Below, in pieces: positions 5,886 to 10,646 of a DNA stretch of 10,646 nt. How positions within the stretch are numbered: position 1 is the stretch's first letter; each line of letters begins with the position of its first letter. The notes under the pieces are model-generated. The model saw nothing but the letters and a program-made list of their open reading frames with translations. It was not told the origin of the DNA and made no database searches. The translations under genes were made by a program, and so were the position numbers. This DNA is from Nitrososphaera sp. UBA217 (GTDB lineage Archaea > Thermoproteota > Nitrososphaeria > Nitrososphaerales > Nitrososphaeraceae), in contig DAOL01000017.1 of NCBI GenBank assembly GCA_002501845.1, positions 12,761 to 23,406 on the forward strand, given 5' to 3'.

Positions 5886-6108
5886 GATCAGGGTATACGC
5901 AAAATCAAGGCGCGTGGCAACTTCAATTCGCGACGCACTTGCTCCCGACCTAAAGCGCTTGCCCAAAACAGAGGGCAGGGCAGAAATCTCTCTAAAAAAC
6001 TCGGAAGTCCTTTTCGCTATTGAAACAGCTGACATCGCGTCGCTACGCGCAAGCATCAATTCTTACATTCGTCTGGCAGACGCTTCCTACAAGTGCACAA
6101 CGCTATGA
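5860..6108 (+). CDS. pcc1: KEOPS complex subunit Pcc1
   Basis: Pcc1 is the dimerising subunit of KEOPS (with Kae1, Bud32 and Cgi121), which makes the t6A modification on tRNAs decoding ANN codons. The small product has the family pattern: a beta strand (YKAKIRVYAKS), a helix with ATSIRDALAPDLKRLP, ISLKNSEVLFAIETADIASLRASINSYIRLADAS, and a short C-terminus. The ASLRASINSY helix is the most diagnostic part. No ATG is available. The TTG at 5860 has AGGGG at 5846-5850, 9 bases upstream, giving 82 residues; the TTG at 5866 is the alternative, giving 80. Either start lies inside rpl37ae, so translation is probably coupled. Confidence 0.85.
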   Translation: MTLKSYKAKIRVYAKSRRVATSIRDALAPDLKRLPKTEGRAEISLKNSEVLFAIETADIASLRASINSYIRLADASYKCTTL

Positions 6109-6116
6109 TTTTATAG
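6109..6116 (+). promoter_or_regulatory. TATA box of prefoldin beta
   Basis: TTTTATAG immediately after the pcc1 stop, centred about 28 bases before the TTG at 6141. The spacing fits a leaderless transcript and supports that TTG. Confidence 0.55.
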
Positions 6117-6140
6117 GTTGTTGATCTGAGTAACCGCATC

Positions 6141-6533
6141 TTGAGTGAACAGGAACTTCCTCCGTGGTTGAGAGAACAGGTATCGCGCTTGCAGCAGCTC
6201 CAACAGAACCTTCAGGCAATAATGATGCAAAAGCAACAGCTGGAGGTTGAAATGGTAGAAACCGACAGGGCACTTGAAGAGCTGAAAAAGGCCGGCCCTG
6301 ACGATACAGTATACAAAAACGCCGGCTCGGTACTAATCAAGGCAAAGAAGGAAGAAGTCATAAAAGAGCTGGAAGAAAAGAAAGAGCTATCAAACACTCG
6401 CGTGATGGTGCTTGGCAAGCAGGAGACAAGGGTAAAGGAAAACCTGAAGGAAGTTGAGAACAAGATAAACGAAATGATCCGAGGCATGCAGGGCGGCTCA
6501 CCTGGGGCGGGTCCAAGGCCCAAAGCCGAATAA
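6141..6533 (+). CDS. pfdB: Prefoldin beta subunit
   Basis: Prefoldin is a hexameric (two alpha, four beta) cytosolic chaperone that holds unfolded proteins in coiled-coil tentacles and passes them to the thermosome. The 130-residue product has the beta-subunit layout: an N-terminal helix with LPPWLREQVSRLQQLQQNLQAIMMQKQQLEVE (6-37), the conserved central hairpin with DDTVYKNAGSVLIKAKKEEVIKELEEKKE, a second helix, and a short glycine/proline-rich tail. TTG at 6141 is taken as the start, because a TAG at 6114 closes the frame and no ATG or GTG lies between. The position after eL43 and pcc1 agrees with archaeal gene order. Confidence 0.93.
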   Translation: MSEQELPPWLREQVSRLQQLQQNLQAIMMQKQQLEVEMVETDRALEELKKAGPDDTVYKNAGSVLIKAKKEEVIKELEEKKELSNTRVMVLGKQETRVKENLKEVENKINEMIRGMQGGSPGAGPRPKAE

Positions 6534-6534
6534 A

Positions 6535-6542
6535 AAATTATA
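6535..6542 (+). promoter_or_regulatory. TATA box of XPF
   Basis: AAATTATA directly after the prefoldin stop, centred about 29 bases before the GTG at 6568. The spacing suggests a separate, near-leaderless transcript for the nuclease gene. Confidence 0.5.
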
Positions 6543-6567
6543 GGGTGGGCAGGACCAGATTTCTGCT

Positions 6568-7290
6568 GTGCCTGCCAGAATAGTTGTCGATGGGAGGGAG
6601 AAGAGCAGCGGCATCCCTGACCTGTTGAGGAAGGCGGGCGCGGTCATTGATTTTGCTCAACTAAAAGTGGGCGACTATGTCGTTTCACCAGAAATAGCCG
6701 TGGAACGGAAGACAGTCCACGATCTCCTAAGCTCGATCTATGACGGCCGGCTGTTTCTGCAATGTTCCGACCTTGTCAAACACTATCAAAAGCCACTGAT
6801 AGTTGTGCAGGGCAACCTTGCCGAGCTCGCAGAAATCCCTGAAGGTGCAGAAGAAAAGGACATCAAGAAGCTTGCTGAAAGAATGTCACTTACCTATGAC
6901 GCTCTAGCGACAGTCGTGACAGAATTTCGAATCCCGATAATACACACGCCTTCAGCAGACCAGACCGTGCAATTTCTTGTGACGCTCGTAAACAAGAGCC
7001 TGCGCGAAGGCAAGGCCACCGGACCATTATTGAGAAAGATCAAGAAAGAAAACCCCATCAAAATACAGCAACTGTCAGTGCTCTCGTCAGTACCGGGAGT
7101 AGGGGAAAAGCTCGCAGTAAGGATGCTTGAAAAATTCCACACACCCAATAGGGCTCTCAATGCTTCTGTGGCCGAGCTTGCTACTATACCCGGCTTTGGG
7201 CCTGCTAGGGCAGTGCGGGTCCGTAAAATCCTTGACTCTGGCAATAATGCCAAGGAGATATTGCAAAAGACGCTCTTTGAGCAAGACTAA
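6568..7290 (+). CDS. xpf: XPF/ERCC4-type structure-specific endonuclease
   Basis: This nuclease family cuts 3'-flap, fork and similar branched DNA in repair and replication restart. The 240-residue protein is the short, helicase-less form known from crenarchaea. The ERCC4 nuclease domain (about 1-140) has VVDGREKS with Asp8, GDY with Asp36, and the catalytic VERKTVHDLLSSIYDGRL with the ERK triad at 46-48. A tandem helix-hairpin-helix domain (about 168-225) shows PGVGE (176-180) and PGFGP (208-212) DNA-binding hairpins. The C-terminal QKTLFEQD loosely recalls a PCNA-interacting motif but lacks the paired aromatics. The start is GTG at 6568; no closer ATG precedes the DGREK motif. Active-site residues are intact. 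Confidence 0.93.
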   Translation: MPARIVVDGREKSSGIPDLLRKAGAVIDFAQLKVGDYVVSPEIAVERKTVHDLLSSIYDGRLFLQCSDLVKHYQKPLIVVQGNLAELAEIPEGAEEKDIKKLAERMSLTYDALATVVTEFRIPIIHTPSADQTVQFLVTLVNKSLREGKATGPLLRKIKKENPIKIQQLSVLSSVPGVGEKLAVRMLEKFHTPNRALNASVAELATIPGFGPARAVRVRKILDSGNNAKEILQKTLFEQD

Positions 7291-7308
7291 AAGATCTGAA
7301 AATCTAAT

Positions 7309-7363
7309 ACCTGGAATTGAAGTGGTGTTGATGCTGGCCGGCAACCGCGTGATCCACTCAGGT
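7309..7363 (+). other. Foldable inverted repeat at the XPF/Nob1 convergent junction
   Basis: ACCTG (7309-7313) and AGTGG (7321-7325) pair with CAGGT (7359-7363) and CCACT (7354-7358), leaving a 7-base bulge on one side. Inside the loop GTTG (7327-7330) can pair with CAAC (7342-7345). The element covers the nob1 stop codon and the gap after xpf. T-rich sequence follows on both strands: TAATTTTG on plus, and TTAGATTTTCAG on minus. It may be a two-way terminator or a 3'-end RNA structure. No gene is seen in the 67-base gap 7291-7357. Confidence 0.4.
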
Positions 7364-7858
7364 AATTTTGTACTTGCGTTTCAATTTGTTGCCGCACAGT
7401 GCACACTCTTTTGCGCCTGGCCCAAAGGCCCTACCGCAAGCACTGCAGTAGGCGATCCACTTCCTAGTTTCCTTTATGCCCTTGCTGGAACTCGACTCGA
7501 CAGGAATTTTCAATGCAGCAGCGACGTTTGCAACCGCATAGTCTTCAGTCAGCAATGTCGTTTCCAGCTGCAGCGCAAGGGCGATTATCGAAATGTCAGC
7601 CTGAGAAAGTTTCTGGTAGTCTCCGGTATTCTTTGCTGCAGACCCGGCTTTTTTCATGCTGTTCTTGTCAGGATCTATTACATGCAAGATGCCGGCATCA
7701 AGCAGAGCCTCAATCGCGCCGTACGACTTTTTGATGTGCTTTACTTCTTCAAAGACTGCATTTGTCGTGCAGTGCGTGCCTGACGACAGGAAGGGGATGC
7801 CCGCGTAAAACGCGCCCGCGTCAAGGGCGTACCTAAAACTCGAATTTTGAGAAACCAA
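7358..7858 (-). CDS. nob1: Endoribonuclease Nob1 (PIN domain plus zinc ribbon)
   Basis: Nob1 makes the final cut at the 3' end of 16S/18S-type rRNA during small-subunit maturation. The 166-residue product begins with a PIN domain: YALDAGAFYAG with Asp13, the VFEEVKHI acidic residues 37-38, LSQADISIIALAL with Asp88, and LLTEDYAVANVA with Asp106. These four acidic positions bind the catalytic metal. A zinc ribbon follows: C138-x2-C141 and C152-x2-C155 (YCSACG, CALCGN). Both parts together are diagnostic. Because an in-frame TGA lies at 7867-7865 and no ATG follows before the motif, the start is TTG at 7858. It overlaps the NAD kinase gene by 26 bases, so translation is likely coupled. A strong ribosome binding site is not seen. 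Confidence 0.9.
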   Translation of the reverse strand: MVSQNSSFRYALDAGAFYAGIPFLSSGTHCTTNAVFEEVKHIKKSYGAIEALLDAGILHVIDPDKNSMKKAGSAAKNTGDYQKLSQADISIIALALQLETTLLTEDYAVANVAAALKIPVESSSSKGIKETRKWIAYCSACGRAFGPGAKECALCGNKLKRKYKIT

Positions 7859-8666
7859 GCTTGATCAGCTGCCTCATTCCTTTTTTCTGAAGGCGCAAGA
7901 ATGTGGCGTCGTCCGAGAAACGGGATATCTTGATAGGCCTGTCCGCATCGACCCTGAATGTCTCCTGCCCATCAATTATTACGTGCGACTCGTAGGTGCT
8001 TTCCACAACAATGTCTTCCACCGGGATCACGAGCTGCGGCATCCTGTTGACAGACGCAATTGGACTCAAGATAAGGCAGTTCATGCCTTCGTGCAGTACC
8101 GGGCCCCCAATTGAAAAAGAGTGACCGGTCGAGCCAGTGGATGTAGAAACCACTATACCGTCCATCCTCTGTTTTATTTCGTCGCCCATCAACTTAATGG
8201 AGACCAAGGGAGTTCTCGTGAGGCTGACTCTCGTAATAAGTATGTCATTCAGGGCAGGTGGAAAAGCCTTGCCGTTGACGTAGGCCTGAATCCTTGTACG
8301 GGAATCATGAAAGCATTTGCCAGCAAGTATGATGTTGATAGCTTCGTCAATAGAATCCGCGCTAACTTCAGATAGTATCCCCCTGTGGCCGCCGCTGTTT
8401 ATGCTAAAGAGCGGCGCCTTGCCCGGTATTGTGCGAAAAGCTCGAAGGGTCGTCCCATCGCCTCCAATGGCAAAGACAAGGTCAAGCTTGACGCCTTTAA
8501 GCTCCTCCTGCCTGACCTGTATTGCTCCGTCGATCAGGAGCGGAAGCACACTGTAGATCTTGACCTTATTCTTGTTAAGCAGCCTAGCGACCCTGTTCGC
8601 AGCAGCTTCTGCTTCTCTGCTGCCTATCTTTGTTATTATGGCCACGTTCCGGATACTTGGCGCCAT
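7833..8666 (-). CDS. nadK: NAD kinase
   Basis: NAD kinase phosphorylates NAD with ATP or polyphosphate to give NADP, the only route to NADP for biosynthetic redox. The 277-residue protein has the catalytic AIGGDGTTLRAFR (66-78, GGDG at 68-71), the ND pair at 140-141 in PALNDILI, the glycine-rich DGIVVSTSTGSTGHSFSIGGPVL (169-191), and LILSPIAS. The segment after Asn90 reads SGGHRGILSE, whereas most family members have a Leu-Gly-Phe-Leu run there. Length is normal for archaea. The start is ATG at 8666, first gene of a two-gene unit with nob1 and divergent from the sulfurtransferase. Confidence 0.94.
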   Translation of the reverse strand: MAPSIRNVAIITKIGSREAEAAANRVARLLNKNKVKIYSVLPLLIDGAIQVRQEELKGVKLDLVFAIGGDGTTLRAFRTIPGKAPLFSINSGGHRGILSEVSADSIDEAINIILAGKCFHDSRTRIQAYVNGKAFPPALNDILITRVSLTRTPLVSIKLMGDEIKQRMDGIVVSTSTGSTGHSFSIGGPVLHEGMNCLILSPIASVNRMPQLVIPVEDIVVESTYESHVIIDGQETFRVDADRPIKISRFSDDATFLRLQKKGMRQLIKLGFSKFEF

Positions 8667-8697
8667 TTGACTGCAGCGCTATAACAACAGACCAGTT

Positions 8698-8704
8698 CTT
8701 AAAT
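8698..8704 (-). promoter_or_regulatory. Possible TATA box of nadK-nob1
   Basis: ATTTAAG on the minus strand, centred about 35 bases before the ATG at 8666. That would give a leader of about 9 bases. A second AT element, GTTATAGC (8678-8685 on minus), is too close to the ATG. The 90-base divergent spacer 8667-8756 shows no gene. Confidence 0.35.
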
Positions 8705-8726
8705 GCCTTTAGTTCTTTGACGGAGA

Positions 8727-8734
8727 TTTTAAGT
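8727..8734 (+). promoter_or_regulatory. TATA box of the sulfurtransferase gene
   Basis: TTTTAAGT centred about 26 bases before the ATG at 8757. The spacing favours that ATG over the in-frame GTG at 8739, which would lie upstream of the predicted transcript start. Confidence 0.55.
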
Positions 8735-8756
8735 ACATGTGCGAAGTAGTCAACTC

Positions 8757-9611
8757 ATGAGTAATGGATACGCTCACCCAGAGGTTCTTTGCGAGACCGA
8801 CTGGGTTGCAAACAATCTGAAAAACCAGAACATCCGGATTTTGGAAGTTGACTATGATCCTGAAAACGCCTACAAGCAAGGACATCTTCCCGACTCACGT
8901 CTTGTGTGGTGGAAGCGCGACATCAACGACCTTGTCAGGCGCGACATCATCAACAAGCAGCAGTTCGAGGCGTTGATGGGCAGGGTCGGCGCGACACCGG
9001 ATACAGAACTGGTATTGTATGGCGACTTTAACAACTGGTTTGCCGCATTTGCGTTTTGGGTCTTCCAATACTACGGTCACAGAAAGATCAGGATAATGAA
9101 CGGCGGCAGGAAAAAGTGGGAAATGGAAAAGCGCGAATATGCAAAGGATGAACCGGCGGTGCAGTCGACAAAATATTTCGCAATGCCTCCTGACGAGGGA
9201 GTCCGCGCATATATGCCGGACGTTAGGAGGGCGATTGAAAGGGCAGAGCAGACAGTCCTCGTCGACGTGCGGTCACCAAAAGAATTCACCGGCGAAATAA
9301 CTGCGCCACCAGAGTACCCTATGGAGCACGCGCAGCGTGGAGGGCACATTCCGGGTGCAAAGAACATCCCGTGGGCGCAGGCAGTCAAGGACGTGGATGG
9401 CACATTCAAGACTCCTGAAGAGCTGAAGGCACTCTATGAGGGCAAGGGCGTGACACAGGACAAGCACGTCATCTGCTACTGCAGAATTGGCGAGCGCTCA
9501 TCCCATAGCTGGTTTGTCCTGAAATACCTACTCGGCTACCCGTCTGTCCGCAACTACGACGGCTCATGGACAGAATGGGGTAACATGATCGGAAATCCGA
9601 TAGAGAAATAA
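8757..9611 (+). CDS. Two-domain thiosulfate/3-mercaptopyruvate sulfurtransferase (rhodanese)
   Basis: Enzymes of this family move sulfane sulfur from thiosulfate or mercaptopyruvate to an acceptor through a cysteine persulfide. The 284-residue cytosolic protein has two rhodanese domains. The first (about 10-130) includes GHLPDSRLVWW and ELVLYGDFNNWFAAFAFWVF, with Asp where the catalytic Cys would be, as usual for the inactive half. The second (about 150-284) has VLVDVRSPKEF, RGGHIPGAKNIPW, and the active loop CYCRIGERSSHSW with Cys242. A CRIGER-type loop points to thiosulfate rather than mercaptopyruvate, but this is inference. No signal peptide is seen. The start is chosen from the TATA spacing; GTG at 8739 would add six residues. 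Confidence 0.93.
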   Translation: MSNGYAHPEVLCETDWVANNLKNQNIRILEVDYDPENAYKQGHLPDSRLVWWKRDINDLVRRDIINKQQFEALMGRVGATPDTELVLYGDFNNWFAAFAFWVFQYYGHRKIRIMNGGRKKWEMEKREYAKDEPAVQSTKYFAMPPDEGVRAYMPDVRRAIERAEQTVLVDVRSPKEFTGEITAPPEYPMEHAQRGGHIPGAKNIPWAQAVKDVDGTFKTPEELKALYEGKGVTQDKHVICYCRIGERSSHSWFVLKYLLGYPSVRNYDGSWTEWGNMIGNPIEK

Positions 9612-9612
9612 G

Positions 9613-9634
9613 TCCTTCTCTCCCCTCTATTTTT
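9613..9634 (+). terminator. Possible pyrimidine-rich terminator after the sulfurtransferase
   Basis: An almost unbroken pyrimidine tract ends in ATTTTT just before the next start codon. T-runs of this kind act as archaeal terminators. It is close to the downstream ATG at 9636, so it could instead be part of that gene's leader. Confidence 0.3.
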
Positions 9635-9635
9635 G

Positions 9636-9941
9636 ATGCAGCAAGGCAACCTTGTCAAGAAGGGCCAGTTTTACTTTATCTACGACAATAACCCGCACTT
9701 TGTGCTTGAGGACAAGACCAAGAGGGGACTTGAGGTACGCGACCAGACACTTGACGAAAAGTACGGAGTGAAAGCCGATATGGGTATGATTCACGACATT
9801 GACGGCATCGGACACAAAGTGGGAATCAGGTGGTACTTCCCTCAGGCGAAGTACGCGCTTGACCAAGTAACAAAAATAGCGGAAGAAATGGAATCCAGAT
9901 ACAAAGCTCTAAGAGACATAACGTGCCCTGACGATGAGTAA
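9636..9941 (+). CDS. Unrecognised 101-residue protein
   Basis: I do not recognise this family. The small, charged, probably cytosolic protein has no signal peptide or membrane segment. The first part looks beta-rich (GQFYFIYDNNPHFVLED, residues 10-26), followed by a turn-rich centre with MIHDIDGIGHKVGIRWYFPQ (51-70), then a helix with QVTKIAEEMESRYKALRD (77-94). One cysteine lies near the end (Cys97, in ITCPDDE). The ATG at 9636 is taken as the start; the TTG just before it would add one residue. Codon use matches the neighbours, and the frame is intact and ends in TAA. It starts 24 bases after the sulfurtransferase stop, so co-transcription is possible. An AT-rich element at 9604-9610 could be its own promoter. 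Confidence 0.7.
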   Translation: MQQGNLVKKGQFYFIYDNNPHFVLEDKTKRGLEVRDQTLDEKYGVKADMGMIHDIDGIGHKVGIRWYFPQAKYALDQVTKIAEEMESRYKALRDITCPDDE

Positions 9942-9950
9942 AGCGAAATC

Positions 9951-9958
9951 CTTTTAGG
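9951..9958 (+). promoter_or_regulatory. Possible TATA box of the right-edge gene
   Basis: CTTTTAGG centred about 31 bases before the ATG at 9986. A similar element, CATTTTAGG (9966-9974), follows, but it is too close to the ATG to serve as the TATA box for that start. Confidence 0.35.
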
Positions 9959-9985
9959 AGATGTACATTTTAGGTATTTCGAGAC

Positions 9986-10646
9986 ATGTCTGCTTTATTG
10001 AAGGATAGAGTCTGGACGATGCTTTCTGAAGTTGCAAAAAGGGGAGTCTACCCTCTACATGGCAACAAGCTGGGCATATACCGGATTCCGATCGAGCTCA
10101 CCGAAAAGTCAGAGATATCTAGCATAATGAACGATCTCCGCAATTCGGGCTTCAAGATGGACACCCATGCCGACAGGATCTACATCACCCACAAGTGGAC
10201 CGAAAAGGGCAACGACCCTGTCACCGGCGAAGAGCTGTCTGCGGATCTCAATATCACGGTTGAAATCGTGTTAGGTGAGGTCGTTGATCTTATCTATCAG
10301 ATAAGGCAGCTGGAATACTTTGGCGACCCATACTGGATCAAGAATTATCGCCAGAAGGCAGACCAGAACGCCAAGATGGTCATTGACACTATTATCAGAA
10401 ATACCAAGATAGGCGACAAGTTGCTCGCCCACTGGCAAAAGGCAGAAAAGCTGACGGCGGAAGCAGCCCTCAAAAAGCTGGAAGAGCTCGCGCCGCTGGC
10501 AAAGAACCCCAAGGTGCGCAGCGCAACCGCTCCGCCACCAGCGGGACCATCGGCTGTGCCAAAACCAGCTGCTTCGCCACAGATGCCCCCGCCAACACCG
10601 CCGCCAGCTGGCGGAGCCGGGTCTACCACTATATCCCTGTCCGGCA
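9986..10646 (+). CDS. Unrecognised protein with proline-rich segment, cut by the right edge
   Basis: ATG at 9986 opens a frame that stays open to the end of the window, giving 220 residues of an incomplete protein. I do not recognise the family. The first 175 residues look like a folded, mostly helical region with some strands: LKDRVWTMLSEVAKRG (5-20), LGIYRIPIELTEKSEIS, FKMDTHADRIYITHKW, and ADLNITVEIVLGEVVDLIYQIRQLEYFGDPYWIKNYRQ (86-123), then helices with LLAHWQKAEKLTAEAALKKLEEL (146-168). Residues about 180-212 are rich in proline, alanine and glycine (PPPAGP, PPPTPPPAGG), a likely flexible linker to a further domain beyond the edge. No cysteine, signal peptide or membrane segment is visible. 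Codon use resembles the neighbours, so it is a real gene rather than a shadow frame. Confidence 0.75.
   Translation, partial: MSALLKDRVWTMLSEVAKRGVYPLHGNKLGIYRIPIELTEKSEISSIMNDLRNSGFKMDTHADRIYITHKWTEKGNDPVTGEELSADLNITVEIVLGEVVDLIYQIRQLEYFGDPYWIKNYRQKADQNAKMVIDTIIRNTKIGDKLLAHWQKAEKLTAEAALKKLEELAPLAKNPKVRSATAPPPAGPSAVPKPAASPQMPPPTPPPAGGAGSTTISLSG

Noticed and set aside
7283..7290. PCNA-interacting motif at the XPF C-terminus (QKTLFEQD)
   Set aside because: It has Gln and Leu at plausible places but not the paired aromatic residues of a standard motif, so it is not called as a feature.
7309..7363. tRNA-like sequence on the minus strand (TTCAATTCC near a 3' pairing arm)
   Set aside because: The span is only about 55 bases, the putative T-arm does not pair, and no anticodon arm can be drawn.
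7127..7783. 218-codon plus-strand frame crossing the xpf end and nob1
   Set aside because: It covers both the XPF C-terminus in another frame and the antisense of Nob1; both have diagnostic motifs in their own frames.
1..10646. Mobile elements, CRISPR repeats, rRNA, riboswitches
   Set aside because: No transposase, long direct or terminal repeats, spaced repeats or rRNA sequence was seen; genes are packed with short spacers throughout.

Overview
The window is archaeal. It carries Rpo3 (RpoD), eL18, uL13, uS9, SBDS, the Rrp4/Rrp41/Rrp42 exosome, eL43, Pcc1, prefoldin beta, a helicase-less XPF nuclease and Nob1. Protein style, moderately high GC, frequent TTG/GTG starts and TATA boxes about 26-30 nt before start codons suggest a thaumarchaeon (Nitrososphaerota), probably Nitrososphaera-like. 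That assignment is inference from gene content and style, not from a database search.

Layout. Bases 1-351 hold the C-terminal end of a class III nucleotidyl cyclase-like protein on the plus strand. It converges on a minus-strand transcription/translation operon, rpo3-rpl18e-rpl13-rps9 (2415 to 453), whose ribosomal genes overlap by a few bases. A 92-base divergent spacer (2416-2507) separates rpo3 from a plus-strand operon: SBDS, a possible 18-codon leader ORF, rrp4, rrp41, rrp42, rpl37ae and pcc1, followed by prefoldin beta and XPF with their own likely TATA boxes. XPF converges on a minus-strand pair, NAD kinase then Nob1 (8666 to 7358), and the XPF/Nob1 junction can form a structured element. 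Divergent from NAD kinase are a two-domain sulfurtransferase, an unrecognised 101-residue protein, and an unrecognised protein with a proline-rich segment that runs off the right edge.

How the genes fit together. Most of the window is information-processing housekeeping. Rpo3 is the assembly platform of RNA polymerase. The ribosomal proteins, SBDS and Nob1 serve ribosome assembly and maturation. The exosome degrades and tails RNA. Pcc1 belongs to the KEOPS tRNA-modification complex, prefoldin folds nascent proteins, and XPF repairs branched DNA. NAD kinase supplies NADP and the sulfurtransferase handles sulfane sulfur.

I found no mobile element, CRISPR array, tRNA or rRNA gene, and no clear new defence or metabolic system. 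The most interesting points are the two unknown proteins at the right end, the short ORF placed to couple to rrp4, the foldable element between XPF and Nob1, the Arg-to-Lys change in the cyclase motif, and the form of Rpo3 with a cysteine loop but no ferredoxin-like insertion.
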